Shown here: one piece after another, positions 1 to 9,541 of the stretch | Layout of the letters: each line of letters begins with the position of its first letter | How positions within the stretch are numbered: the first letter of the stretch is position 1 | Source of the DNA: Cumulibacter soli | GTDB taxonomy: Bacteria; Actinomycetota; Actinomycetes; Mycobacteriales; Antricoccaceae | Length of the DNA: 64,000 bases | Assembly (NCBI RefSeq): GCF_004382795.1 | Contig: NZ_SMSG01000004.1 | Coordinates: forward strand, 186,001-250,000 | Reading direction: 5' to 3' | Translations under genes and position numbers: made by a program | Notes under the pieces: model-generated | Told to the model about the DNA's origin: nothing | Database searches by the model: none | The model's input: only the letters and a program-made list of their open reading frames with translations

Positions 1-1
1 G

Positions 2-319
2 GTGCAGGCGGCGTTCGAGCAACACGACCGCGACTACTGGCAGCGCTCGCTCTTGGCAGCTGGGATCGTGTTCGAGGTAATCGCCACGCCCGAGGACATT
101 GCCAACGATGAACACGCGCGCGTCAACGGTTTCACCGTGCCATTTCAGGACGCTCCCGACCTTCGCGCGGTGAGCACACCGTTCAGCATGGACCTCGCCG
201 AGAAGGCACCGCTGCGACTACCGCCGAGCGTCGGGGAGCACACAGACGCCGTACTCGCCGAGGCCGGTTACGGTCCGACCGAGATCGCCGCGCTACGCGC
301 TGACGGCGTCATCCCTTAA
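2..319 (+). CDS. CaiB/BaiF family CoA-transferase, C-terminal fragment
   Basis: Only the last 105 or so residues are in the window; the gene begins upstream of base 1, so the first GTG at base 2 need not be the start. The C-terminal tail (PPSVGEHTDAVLAEAGY, then an acidic helix and a terminal DGVIP) is typical of class III (CaiB/BaiF) CoA-transferases, which move CoA between an acyl-CoA and a free carboxylic acid through an aspartyl-anhydride intermediate. The catalytic Asp would lie upstream and cannot be checked. A short hairpin follows the stop codon, and the next gene is convergent. The substrate is unknown. Family assignment is fairly secure from the tail motif alone. Confidence 0.8.
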   Translation: MQAAFEQHDRDYWQRSLLAAGIVFEVIATPEDIANDEHARVNGFTVPFQDAPDLRAVSTPFSMDLAEKAPLRLPPSVGEHTDAVLAEAGYGPTEIAALRADGVIP

Positions 320-322
320 CTT

Positions 323-338
323 TCCTGCAACGGCAGGA
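323..338 (+). terminator. Short hairpin after the CoA-transferase fragment
   Basis: TCCTGC-AACG-GCAGGA is a perfect 6-bp stem with a 4-base loop, four bases after the TAA stop and before the convergent oxidoreductase gene. No T-run follows, so it is only a candidate terminator. The rest of 339-438 shows nothing recognisable. Confidence 0.45.
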
Positions 339-438
339 GCGCTAGGTCTGCCCGCCTTGGGGACACTTAGCCGCTCCGTCTGTGTTCTTGGCGCTCCAGC
401 TGTGCACTAATCGCTCGGGCCCGTCGGCGCGGCCTGGG

Positions 439-3400
439 TCAGTCCGAGCCCTGGCCCTGCGCGACGAGTTCATCGATTCGGCGGGCACGCGGCACGTCCA
501 GCGCCACCTTCGACGCGATACGCCGGATCCGGTCCTGGTATTCCGCGACGTTGCGCAACTTCACTTCCTCGTACCCACGGATCACCTCGGCGCAGCCGAC
601 CAGCTCAACCATGTCGGCGTAATTGCCAGAGTTGATCGCCTCCGCAGCAGCAGTGACCAACTCCCGGCAGTGCGCAACCAACTCGCGTTCGAGGCGGCGT
701 ACGGCGGCGCGGCCGAACGGATCGGCGAACGTACCGCGCAGCGCCTTCGTACCGCGCAACGCGGTGAATGCCGGCTTAAACCACTGCCCCACCTTGATCT
801 TGCGATCCAGACCGAACAGATTCAGCGTCGGCGGCTGCAGATTCCACGACACCTGCGCACCGGTACCGAACGTCGACTCCACCTGCATCCGCGAGGATTC
901 CAGCAGGTGCAGGCGCGCCACCTCGTATTCGTCCTTGTACGCCATCAACCGGTGCGCCTGAGTTGCCACAGCGATTGCGAACGAGCCATCGCCGCCGACC
1001 CGCGCATCCGCACGAGCGGCCTCGGCCACAAGGTCTGCGTAACTGCGGGCGTACTTCACGTTCTGATATCCGATCAGATCCGGAATCCGGATCGAAAGGA
1101 TATCGGCGAGTTCGCCTTCCGCGCCGATTTTTGCTATGAGTTCACGCGAGGTGGCATCCAGCAGGTCCTGCTTGTCTGCGGCAGTCTCGTTGCTGAGGCC
1201 GGCCAACAATTGGGGATCGGCGACCAGCGCACGGCCCCACCGGAACGCCTTCACATTCTGCTCGACGGCGATTCCGTCATTTCGGATCGCCTGCTCGATG
1301 CTGTCGGCCGCCATCGGGATCGCTCCGCGTTGGTAGGCAACCCCCAGCAACAGCGCGTTACCGGCCATGTGATTGCCGAACAGCGCATCGGCGACATGCT
1401 CCACGTCGAGGTAGGCGTTGTGATCGGCGCGAGTGACCGCGTCGATCTGCTCCCGCAGCTCGGACAGTGCCGGATAGGACACCTTCGAGTCAATCGCCAT
1501 ATCTGCCGTCGGTACGGCGCTCGTCGAGGCCACCAGCACGGTGCGGTTCGCGGCCGAGGACACGAGGTTGTCGGGTGCGACCGCCGTCAGCAGGTCGAAT
1601 GCGATGTACAGGTCGGCCGAGCCCGCGTCGATCTTCGACGGCGCCTCGGTGTCCGTGTCGCGCACGTGAATGTGCGACACCACCGGCCCCGCCTTGATCG
1701 TCGAGCCGGTCAGGTCGAGAGCGCGAGCCTGCCGTCCCTCGATCGCCGCCGCAGCCGCGATCACGCGACTCACTGACACCACACCGGTGCCGCCGATGCC
1801 TGCGAGCTGCACGTTGAACTCCGAGCCGCGCACCAACTTCGTCGGTTCACCGACCGTCGGCGGTTCCGGCGCCTGCGCCTTCTGCGGCAACACGGCATCC
1901 GTCACATCCACCGTGACGAACGACGGACAGTTTCCCTTCACACAAGAGAAATCAAGGTTGCAGCTGGACTGGTGAATGGTGTTCTTTCGCCCGAACGGCG
2001 TCTGCGTCGGCTGCACCGACAGGCATTGCGACTGTTCATTGCAATCCCCACAACCCTCACACACGCGCTCGTTGATCAGCACCCGCGTGGTGGGCTTGCT
2101 GCGCTCGGAGCGCCAGCGGCGGCGGCGTTCGGAGGCGCACTCCTGATCGTGGATGAGGACCGTGACTCCGGGATGCTCGCGCAGTTCTTCTTGTACGGCG
2201 ATGATCTCGGCACGATCGTGCACCTTCACACCACGCGGCAGCCGCACGCTCTTGTACCGATCCGGCTCCTCCGTGGTGATCGCGACCTTGGTGACACCCT
2301 CCGCCAACAGTTCGCTGACCAGGTCAGGGACCTTCATGCCACCGGAGATGTCCTGGCCACCGGTCATCCCCACGGTGCCGTTGACGAGCAACTTGTAGGT
2401 GATGTGTACTCCCGCGGACACCGCCTGGCGCACGGCGAGGCTACCGGAGTGGTGGTACGTCCCGTCTCCGAGATTCTGAAACAGGTGCTTATCGGAGACG
2501 AAGGGCTGCATACCGACCCATTGCGCGCCTTCGCCACCCATCTGAGTGTAGCTGCGGATATCGCCGTACTCGTCTCTATCGACCAGCAGCGCCATGATGT
2601 GGCAGCCAATCCCGGCGCCAACCTGCGATCCTTCGGGCGCCTGCAGTGAGGTGTTGTGCGGGCAACCCGAGCAGAAGAATCCTGCGCGCGACGTCGCTAA
2701 TGGCAGGAGTTTGCGTACCGGCTCCGGTCGCGGCTGTTCGGTGGTGGCGACCCCGTGCACGTCACGCAGACGACTACCGACGATCCGAAGGATCATCTCG
2801 GTGCTGAGTTCACCGCCTACCGGCAGGAACTCGGACCCTTCCGGCGTGACGCGGCCAACGAGCACCGGACGATGTGTCGCTGCGTAATAGATGTCCTTGA
2901 GTTGGTTCTCGAGGAACGGCTGCTTCTCCTCGACCACGATGATCTCGTCGAGCCCGTCGGCAAACTCGGTCCATTCCCTGGCACCGAACGGATGCAGCGC
3001 GCGAACCTGCTTGAGCCGGATACCGTGCGTGGTCAGCTTTTCGTCGTCCAGCCCGAGTCGATCGAGCGCCTGACGGAGGTCGTAGTACGTCTTGCCGGGG
3101 GCGATCAGACCGATCCGAGCGCTGCCGGATCCGCTGTGCACCGGGTTGAGTTCGTTCACGCGAACGTACTCTGCGGCCATTGCGAGCCGCCCGAGGTAGA
3201 GATCGCGCTCAGCTTCCAGCATCCCGACGCCGGCCTGGTTGATGCGTATCTTCGGCACGAACGGTGCGCCGTCCAGCTCGATCGACGGGATGATCGGGTT
3301 GACCCGGCCCGGGTCCAAGTCGACGGTGGCAGATCCGTCGGCGACATCGGTCACCAGCTTCATCCCGATCCACAGCGCACTCGCGCGGGACATCGCGTAC

Positions 3401-3963
3401 CCGTGCAGGCCGAGATCGATGACCTCCTGCATGTTCCCCGGGTACAGCACGGGCATCCCCCAGGACGCCATGGTCCGCGACGAATCGGACGGGTACACCG
3501 TCGCGTTCGGCTTCGGATCATCACCGGCCACGACGATGACGCCGCCGGTCGGTGAAGCGCCGCGAATGTTGCCGTGATGCAGGGCATCGCCGGCGCGATC
3601 GACCCCCGGGGCCTTGGCGTACCACAATGCGAATACGCCGTCGACTTCAGCGGAATCGAGCCCGGTGACACTCTGGCTGCCCCAGATGGCGGTCGCGGCC
3701 AATTCCTCGTTGAGCCCGCCGGCGGAGTGGACGCCGTACTCTTTCAGCTCCTCGCGCTGCGCCAGCAGCAGGTCGTGGATGCGCGCGACCGGTGATCCGG
3801 GGTACCCCGAGGCGAATCCGCCGGTGTTACGTCCCGCTCGGCGGTCGGCTTTCGCCTGCTCGACCAGGAGCCGGACGACGGCCTCGGTACCGGTGAGGAT
3901 CTCCTGACGCGGCTTGGTTTCCGGCTCGCTGACCTCAGCGTCGTTCGGGCTGATAACCGACAT
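439..3963 (-). CDS. Single-chain indolepyruvate (2-oxoacid) ferredoxin oxidoreductase
   Basis: About 1174 residues. It should oxidatively decarboxylate aryl or branched 2-oxoacids such as indolepyruvate to acyl-CoA, reducing ferredoxin, in the cytoplasm. The N-terminal third is the IorA-like pyruvate-oxidoreductase domain (GGFASGYPGSPV, GGLNEELAATA). A TPP-binding segment follows (GIGCHIMAL, then GGEGAQWVG). Next comes a cysteine cluster (CEGCGDC...C...C...C...C) suited to a 4Fe-4S centre, then the gamma domain (AGIGGTGVVS). Archaeal enzymes split this into iorA and iorB; the fused form is common in aerobic bacteria. ATG at 3963 is preferred over GTG at 3969 because GGGAG lies 5 bases before it. 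The 170 bases upstream (3964-4140) hold no gene and presumably its promoter. Confidence 0.9.
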   Translation of the reverse strand: MSVISPNDAEVSEPETKPRQEILTGTEAVVRLLVEQAKADRRAGRNTGGFASGYPGSPVARIHDLLLAQREELKEYGVHSAGGLNEELAATAIWGSQSVTGLDSAEVDGVFALWYAKAPGVDRAGDALHHGNIRGASPTGGVIVVAGDDPKPNATVYPSDSSRTMASWGMPVLYPGNMQEVIDLGLHGYAMSRASALWIGMKLVTDVADGSATVDLDPGRVNPIIPSIELDGAPFVPKIRINQAGVGMLEAERDLYLGRLAMAAEYVRVNELNPVHSGSGSARIGLIAPGKTYYDLRQALDRLGLDDEKLTTHGIRLKQVRALHPFGAREWTEFADGLDEIIVVEEKQPFLENQLKDIYYAATHRPVLVGRVTPEGSEFLPVGGELSTEMILRIVGSRLRDVHGVATTEQPRPEPVRKLLPLATSRAGFFCSGCPHNTSLQAPEGSQVGAGIGCHIMALLVDRDEYGDIRSYTQMGGEGAQWVGMQPFVSDKHLFQNLGDGTYHHSGSLAVRQAVSAGVHITYKLLVNGTVGMTGGQDISGGMKVPDLVSELLAEGVTKVAITTEEPDRYKSVRLPRGVKVHDRAEIIAVQEELREHPGVTVLIHDQECASERRRRWRSERSKPTTRVLINERVCEGCGDCNEQSQCLSVQPTQTPFGRKNTIHQSSCNLDFSCVKGNCPSFVTVDVTDAVLPQKAQAPEPPTVGEPTKLVRGSEFNVQLAGIGGTGVVSVSRVIAAAAAIEGRQARALDLTGSTIKAGPVVSHIHVRDTDTEAPSKIDAGSADLYIAFDLLTAVAPDNLVSSAANRTVLVASTSAVPTADMAIDSKVSYPALSELREQIDAVTRADHNAYLDVEHVADALFGNHMAGNALLLGVAYQRGAIPMAADSIEQAIRNDGIAVEQNVKAFRWGRALVADPQLLAGLSNETAADKQDLLDATSRELIAKIGAEGELADILSIRIPDLIGYQNVKYARSYADLVAEAARADARVGGDGSFAIAVATQAHRLMAYKDEYEVARLHLLESSRMQVESTFGTGAQVSWNLQPPTLNLFGLDRKIKVGQWFKPAFTALRGTKALRGTFADPFGRAAVRRLERELVAHCRELVTAAAEAINSGNYADMVELVGCAEVIRGYEEVKLRNVAEYQDRIRRIASKVALDVPRARRIDELVAQGQGSD

Positions 3964-4140
3964 CGTCACTCCCTAGGCACGTGCACCCGCCGAACGGTAT
4001 GCAGCGAACGCGCCCTGGCCGGCGCGCAAAAATGCAGTCTGTCTACCCACATTAGTAAGCGGTAGGGGCACAACGGAACTGTCAGATTCCAGGACTCTGG
4101 AAGCTGAACTCGTGAGATCCACAGGCCCGCGGCCCTCCGG

Positions 4141-5910
4141 CTACACGCTCGGAACGCCGGCGCCCGGTGAACGGTTCGACTGCCACGCATCCCACATCGC
4201 GGCGTACGCCGTCGGTGCTGCGCGCAACTCATCATGGGTGCCCTGTTCGGTGATCGCGCCGTCAGCCATCACCACCACGCGGTCGGCCTCCGCCGCCTGC
4301 GTCAACCGGTGCACGATCACCAACGCGGCACGGCCTTCGATCGCCGCCGCCACCGCGGCATCGAGCGCCGAGGACTGCGCGCTACCAGCCTCGGCGCTCG
4401 GTTCGTCCAAGATGACGAAGGGCGGGTCAGCGAGGACGACCCGAGCGAGCGCCATGAGTTGCGCATCGGCGGCGCTCACCTGGTGCCCCTGGTGTCCGAC
4501 CTGGGTGTCCAGTCCGTCGGGCATCGCGGCCACGAGCCCTCCGGCGCCTACCGACTCGAACGCGGCACGCAACTGCTCGTCGCTGGCTCCTGGGGCGGCG
4601 AGCAGCAGATTCTCGCGCAGCGTGCCGTCGAAGACGTGCACTTCCTGACTGATCATGAACACGTCAGGTTCCATCGCGTGCGAGCCGCTGTCCGGTTCGC
4701 GAAGCCCGGCGAGCAGCGCGCCGACGGTTGATTTGCCGGCGCCCGATGCACCGACGAGCGCGATATGTTCGGCCGGGCCGACACGGATCGAGACATCACG
4801 CAGCACCGGCCGCGCAGGGTCGTAGCCGAAGGACACATTCCACAACCCGGCAACGACGTCGCCTGGCCGACCCGACGACGCGACCTCCCGCTGGCGGTAG
4901 CGCTCTGGAGCATCGTGCTGCCCGGCAGCGAAGTCGATGCCGACGATGCGAGCGAGCGAAGCGGCCGCAGACTGCAGATCGTCGACCACGAACAGCAACT
5001 GGCCGATCGGGTCGTACAACCGCAGGAAAAACAGGACCGCCGTGGTCGCCATTCCGACCGACACTGCCCCGTCGCTGACCAGCCAGTACGCCACGAGCAG
5101 GATCGCGGCAGTGCCGACGAACTCGGCCGTGTTCAGCCGGCCGAAAAACCGGTTCTGCACGATGCGCGCCCGCAGCGACCACACGGCCACTCGCCAGGAT
5201 GCCGCACCGATCTCGCGCTCTTCGCGTGATGACAGGTTGTACGCCCGGACCGTATCGATGCCCTGCATCGCCCGCAGCAACTGGGCGGTCTTCTGCGCAT
5301 TCGCCGCTCGCTCGGCCTGGTAGACCTGTGGCGCGGTACGCAAGTACCAACGCATCGCGAGCACATGCAACGGCACGATTACCAGCATCGCCAGCGCGAA
5401 TCGCCAGTCCAGCAGCGCCATGCCGAAGAATGTCATCAGGATCGTGAACGCTGCACCGCCGACCGCGGGCACCACCCGCGGCGCCACTTCGGCGATCTGT
5501 GCCACGTCGTCGGTCGCGCGACTGACCAGGTCGCCGGCACCCGCCCGCTCGACCGTACTGTGCGGAAGCCGTAGTGCGCGCGACACCATCCGTTCACGTA
5601 GGTCGGCGAGCAGTCGTTCGGTCAGGCGGCTGGCGATGACCAATCCGAGCGCGAGCAGCCCACCTTGTGCGATCGCAGCGGCGCCCATCGCTATCCCGAG
5701 CCATACGACCCGCGACTGACCGTCGGCGTCCACCATCGCGCCCAGCGACGCAGGCATGACCAGTCCCGCGGCGGCCGAACCGATCAGCAACACCGTTGCC
5801 GCGGCCAGCGACCACCACCGTCCGCGCAGCGATCTGGCGATCGCCGCTCGGGTCTGGGCTGCCGTCGCGATGGGCAGCCGCACTTCGGGCGCTTGCTCGG
5901 TCGAACTCAT
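4141..5910 (-). CDS. ABC exporter-fold half-transporter, catalytic Walker motifs intact, signature motif lost
   Basis: About 589 residues: an N-terminal type IV (exporter-fold) membrane domain and a C-terminal ATPase. The ATPase has Walker A GASGAGKST (near residue 390), a Q-loop, Walker B VILDEP with the catalytic Glu, and the H-loop His (VIVHRL). The ABC signature LSGGQ is replaced by VSAADAQ and the D-loop is altered (AEAGS instead of SALD). Its partner is the preceding gene, with which it shares an ATGA stop/start overlap; this fixes the start at ATG 5910 rather than TTG 5922. As the last gene of the iron-regulated siderophore operon, the pair most likely imports or exports a siderophore, like IrtAB or YbtPQ. 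Transport direction cannot be read from sequence. Confidence 0.88.
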   Translation of the reverse strand: MSSTEQAPEVRLPIATAAQTRAAIARSLRGRWWSLAAATVLLIGSAAAGLVMPASLGAMVDADGQSRVVWLGIAMGAAAIAQGGLLALGLVIASRLTERLLADLRERMVSRALRLPHSTVERAGAGDLVSRATDDVAQIAEVAPRVVPAVGGAAFTILMTFFGMALLDWRFALAMLVIVPLHVLAMRWYLRTAPQVYQAERAANAQKTAQLLRAMQGIDTVRAYNLSSREEREIGAASWRVAVWSLRARIVQNRFFGRLNTAEFVGTAAILLVAYWLVSDGAVSVGMATTAVLFFLRLYDPIGQLLFVVDDLQSAAASLARIVGIDFAAGQHDAPERYRQREVASSGRPGDVVAGLWNVSFGYDPARPVLRDVSIRVGPAEHIALVGASGAGKSTVGALLAGLREPDSGSHAMEPDVFMISQEVHVFDGTLRENLLLAAPGASDEQLRAAFESVGAGGLVAAMPDGLDTQVGHQGHQVSAADAQLMALARVVLADPPFVILDEPSAEAGSAQSSALDAAVAAAIEGRAALVIVHRLTQAAEADRVVVMADGAITEQGTHDELRAAPTAYAAMWDAWQSNRSPGAGVPSV

Positions 5911-7562
5911 GCTCGCGGCCAATCGACGATCCGATCGGCGACGGCGCGGAACGCCGGCGAACCGGTGATGACCAGCGTGCTGCGGCCCGCGCGCGCCTCG
6001 CGCAGGTTGGCGGCAATCTGCACCTCGGTGACCGAATCGACCGCCGTCGTGGGCTCGGTGAGCACGAGCACCGGTGGGTCCTGCGCCACTGCTCGTGCCA
6101 GCGCTACGCGCTGACGTTGCCCACCGGAGAGCCGTTCGCCGGCGTGGCCAACCTCGTCGTCGAGGGCATCAGAGTGCAGAATCTCGGCGTAGCCCGAGGC
6201 ACGCAGAGCTGCGCGTCCGGTCTCATCGCGCCGCCGATCCAGCGTCACGTTCTGCAACACGCTCCCGGCGAACAGTTGCGCATCATGCGGCGCGACGAGC
6301 ACATGAGCGCGGTACCCGTCTGGCTCCAGCGCTGCGACGTCCTCGCCGCCATACGTGACACGGCCCCCGCCCTCGCCGCTGGTCACCGCGCGGATCAGTT
6401 CACCCGCGGCGTCCTGATCGGCTCGCACGACAACAAACTCGCCGGGCGACACGCACAGGTCGTCGGCGATCCGCAATTCGGCTGGACGGTCGGTTTTGGC
6501 GATCGCCCGATCTCCGACGTGCCGGGGCTCGTCACGCAGCACCGCCAACACTCGGTCGGCCGAAGCCAGTCCGCGTGACCAGAACGTTCCGAAGTTGGTA
6601 CTCAACGCCTGTAGCGGTCCGATGATGAACTGGGCAAGTCCCGCGACGGTCACGAGTTCGGCGATCGACACCTGCCCGGTCACCATGAGGTAGCCCGCTG
6701 CCGTGCCGATTGCCGCGATGAACAGTCCGGTCAGCAGGTTCACCAGTCCGAGGTAACCGCCGTACACGCTGCGGGCCTGCAGCGTCGCCGACAGTGCGTC
6801 ACGGCTGGCGTTGCGATAACGCAGGTCAGCCTGCTCCTCGCCGCGGATCCCCTTGATGATGCGGTATCCGCTCATCAGGTCGGCCGCTCGACCAGCCGCA
6901 GCCGCGGCCATCTGCTGCTCGGTCGCGCTGCGCCGCCGCAGCGGTTCACCCGCCCGGTCCATCAAGAACAACAGCGCAGGAACGCCGAGCAGTACGCCGA
7001 GCCCGAGCGGCCAGGAGATCGTCAACAAAACGACGGCCGCAAAGACGACGCCCAGTGCCTGACCGAGTGGATATACACCGATCGCCACGACCAGCGAGAG
7101 CCGATCAACATCGGAGCTCGCGATCGACATCGACACTCCGGGGAGCCGCTCGCGATCGGCGCTGCCGCGCGGATCCAATAATCGTTCGGCGACCCGGACG
7201 CGAAGCTGCTGGCGTACGGCGTGCATTCCGATCCAGCCGATACGTGAACCGAACCGCCACGACATAGACAGCATCGCGAAGTCGAGCGCGAGCAACCCCA
7301 GCCACATAAGCAATGTGGAGAAGTCGGGATCGCGGATCGCGTTGTCGATAGCCAGCCCCGCGAGCACCGGAACCAGCGCCTCACCTAACTGATGCAGCAC
7401 CCCCAGCAGCGCGCCGGGGATGACGTACCGTCGTGGCGCCCAAATCGTTGCCCAGCCAAGGCGTCGCGCGGTCGTGTCGTCATCGATCTTCAGGTCAGCG
7501 ATTTTGTACGGCGTCTCAGCCGGCGCAAACCAGGGCAGACCTAGCCGCTCCCGTACTCCCAT
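5907..7562 (-). CDS. ABC exporter-fold half-transporter, degenerate ATPase with intact signature motif
   Basis: 551 residues: a membrane domain (about 40-330) then an ATPase domain. The signature LSGGQRQR (about 479-485) is intact. The Walker A position reads ADQDAAGEL, with no GxxGxGK(S/T). Walker B reads LVLTEP, so the Mg-binding Asp is Thr. The Q-loop Gln is His, and the H-loop His is missing (ITGSPAF). This half should therefore not hydrolyse ATP at its own site, but can complete the site of the downstream partner. It starts one base after the stop of the siderophore ATPase gene, so it belongs to the same operon. Its role is inferred to be siderophore or ferric-siderophore transport, in a heterodimer with the next gene. 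Confidence 0.88.
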   Translation of the reverse strand: MGVRERLGLPWFAPAETPYKIADLKIDDDTTARRLGWATIWAPRRYVIPGALLGVLHQLGEALVPVLAGLAIDNAIRDPDFSTLLMWLGLLALDFAMLSMSWRFGSRIGWIGMHAVRQQLRVRVAERLLDPRGSADRERLPGVSMSIASSDVDRLSLVVAIGVYPLGQALGVVFAAVVLLTISWPLGLGVLLGVPALLFLMDRAGEPLRRRSATEQQMAAAAAGRAADLMSGYRIIKGIRGEEQADLRYRNASRDALSATLQARSVYGGYLGLVNLLTGLFIAAIGTAAGYLMVTGQVSIAELVTVAGLAQFIIGPLQALSTNFGTFWSRGLASADRVLAVLRDEPRHVGDRAIAKTDRPAELRIADDLCVSPGEFVVVRADQDAAGELIRAVTSGEGGGRVTYGGEDVAALEPDGYRAHVLVAPHDAQLFAGSVLQNVTLDRRRDETGRAALRASGYAEILHSDALDDEVGHAGERLSGGQRQRVALARAVAQDPPVLVLTEPTTAVDSVTEVQIAANLREARAGRSTLVITGSPAFRAVADRIVDWPRA

Positions 7563-8471
7563 CTACATGCCAGCCGAGTAACTCAGATCGCGGGTGGCCT
7601 CGTCCGTAGCCGAGGGACGAATCGGCACCACCATCGGAGTTCCGGTCGCGGGATCCGGTACCACGAGCGAGCGTAGACCGAACACTTCGTGCACGAAGTC
7701 GACCGTCACGACGTCCGCCGGCGGGCCGGCAGCGATCACCTGGCCGGCCTTCATCGCGATGATGTGATCGGCGTACCGCGCGGCGTGGTTCAGGTCGTGC
7801 AGTACCGCCACCACCGTGCGACCGGCGCGATGCAGCGCACTGAACAGTTCCAATAGCTCCAGTTGATGCGCGATGTCCAGGAAGGTCGTGGGCTCATCCA
7901 GTAGCAGCAACTCGGTCTGTTGCGCGAGCGCCATGGCAACCCAGACTCGCTGCCGCTGGCCACCGGACAGTTCGTCAACGACCCGCGATGCCAGGTCATT
8001 CACTCCGGTGGCGGTCATCGCCGCGGCCACGGCATCGTCGTCCGCCGGTGACCATTGACGCAGCAACCGCTGATGCGGGTAACGCCCGCGACCAACCAGT
8101 TCAGCGACGCGAATGCCGTCCGGAGCCTGTGAGGTCTGCGGCAACAGGCCGAGCCGTTTCGCCACCTCGCGCGACGGGTACGACGCGATCGCGCGGCCGT
8201 CAAGGAGGACCTCCCCGGCCTTCGGGGTGAGCAGGCGCGCGAGCGCGCGCAGCAGCGTTGACTTTCCGCACGCGTTCGGGCCGACGATCACGGTGAAGGA
8301 GTTCTCCGGGATGTCGATCGATAGATGTTCGCTGATGGTCCGGCCGTCGTAGCCGAGGGTGGCATCAATCGCGCGCAGCGGCATGGACGAGCTCATCGGA
8401 GGCGCATCATTCGGCGCCGCATCACGCCCCGTCATCGGCAGCACGGCACCATCGGTGACCTGCTCGTTCAT
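7563..8471 (-). CDS. Iron-siderophore ABC transporter ATP-binding protein (FecE/FepC type)
   Basis: 302 residues, the ATPase that powers ferric-siderophore uptake through the two permeases encoded upstream. Visible motifs are Walker A GPNACGKST, signature LSGGQRQR, Walker B LLLLDEPTTFLD and the H-loop in LHDLNHAARYAD. The FepC-like features (GLLPQ and the C-terminal VFGLRSLVV region) point to the iron-chelate family. The first 30 residues before MPLRAIDATLGYDG are low-complexity and may not all be translated. The ATG overlaps the stop of the preceding permease by four bases (ATGA), indicating translational coupling. Confidence 0.92.
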   Translation of the reverse strand: MNEQVTDGAVLPMTGRDAAPNDAPPMSSSMPLRAIDATLGYDGRTISEHLSIDIPENSFTVIVGPNACGKSTLLRALARLLTPKAGEVLLDGRAIASYPSREVAKRLGLLPQTSQAPDGIRVAELVGRGRYPHQRLLRQWSPADDDAVAAAMTATGVNDLASRVVDELSGGQRQRVWVAMALAQQTELLLLDEPTTFLDIAHQLELLELFSALHRAGRTVVAVLHDLNHAARYADHIIAMKAGQVIAAGPPADVVTVDFVHEVFGLRSLVVPDPATGTPMVVPIRPSATDEATRDLSYSAGM

Positions 8472-9541
8472 GCTGACCTCCGAGATTCATGGATGAGTAA
8501 CCAGACGAGATACACGCCGCCGATGCCGACGGTGACCAGCCCGACCGGAATGTTGCCGAACAGCTGTGCGGCGACGAAGTCCGAGACGCACAACAGACAC
8601 GCGCCCATCGCCGCGGACGGTACCAGGGCGATGCCCGCAGAGGCCGTCATACGTCGGGCCAACTGCGGTGCTGCCAGCGCGACGAACGCGATGGGACCGG
8701 CGGTCGCGGCGACGACCGCGGTCAGCGCGACAGCCAGCAACACGATCGCGCCACGGGCCTTTTCAACCTTGATCCCGAAAGCACGCGCCGCATCGTCACC
8801 GAGTGCCATCGCGCCGAGCGGTCGTGAGGCCACTATGCACAGCAGCAAAGCCACCGCGATTACCACCAGCGGCGGAGTGACCTCGCTCCAGGTGATCTGA
8901 TCGATCGACCCAGCACCCCAGGCCGCGCCGACCATCGCAAGGTCGAGGTTGGCGACCAGTAACAGGTAGTTGTTGGCCGCGGTCAGCATCGCCGATAGCC
9001 CGATCCCGACGATTATCAGCCGGAAACGGCTAGTGCCGCGGCGGTAAGCGAACAGATAGATCAGCGCGGCGGTGAGAAAGCCACCGATGAGTCCACCTGT
9101 CGAGAGCGTGGTCGCACTGGAGCCGACGAAGATCAGTGCAACCAACGCGCCGGTGTACGAGCCGGCCGATAGTCCGATGACATCGGGTGAGCCGAGCGGA
9201 TTGCGGGTCAGTGACTGAAAGAGCGCCCCCGAAACCCCAAGCGCCGCTCCGAACACCAGCCCGGCGATGGTCCGGGGCAGTCGCCATTCCATCACCACGA
9301 CGTAGCTGAATTGGCTGTTGTCTCCGGCGAGCGCCGAGAGCACTTCGGTCAAGGTGAGCGGATAGTCCCCGATCCGCAAGGCGAGGATGGCGGCGATCAG
9401 CGCCACGATCAGCAGGGCGCCCACCACCACGCCGGTGCGCAGGGTGAACTGCACTCGCACCGCGCCGACACCGAGCCGTACGGCGGGTCGCCCGTCCGGC
9501 ATCCTCGTCGTACGGCGGCGCGGAGCCGTGTCGGTCGTCAT
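8468..9541 (-). CDS. Iron-siderophore ABC transporter permease (FecCD family, second permease)
   Basis: 357 residues, very hydrophobic, with the FecCD/BtuC signature LTRNPLGSPDVIGLSAGSYTGA and about ten predicted membrane segments. It forms the membrane channel for a ferric siderophore together with the neighbouring FecCD protein. It begins with a roughly 40-residue Arg-rich cytoplasmic tail, longer than usual. It overlaps its neighbours by four bases on both sides, so stoichiometric translation is likely. The siderophore itself is not predictable. Confidence 0.92.
   Translation of the reverse strand: MTTDTAPRRRTTRMPDGRPAVRLGVGAVRVQFTLRTGVVVGALLIVALIAAILALRIGDYPLTLTEVLSALAGDNSQFSYVVVMEWRLPRTIAGLVFGAALGVSGALFQSLTRNPLGSPDVIGLSAGSYTGALVALIFVGSSATTLSTGGLIGGFLTAALIYLFAYRRGTSRFRLIIVGIGLSAMLTAANNYLLLVANLDLAMVGAAWGAGSIDQITWSEVTPPLVVIAVALLLCIVASRPLGAMALGDDAARAFGIKVEKARGAIVLLAVALTAVVAATAGPIAFVALAAPQLARRMTASAGIALVPSAAMGACLLCVSDFVAAQLFGNIPVGLVTVGIGGVYLVWLLIHESRRSA

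Noticed and set aside
382-3555. Long plus-strand open frames opposite the indolepyruvate oxidoreductase
   Set aside because: They lie entirely antisense to a well-conserved gene, have Arg/His-rich composition typical of reverse frames in GC-rich DNA, and no ribosome-binding sites.
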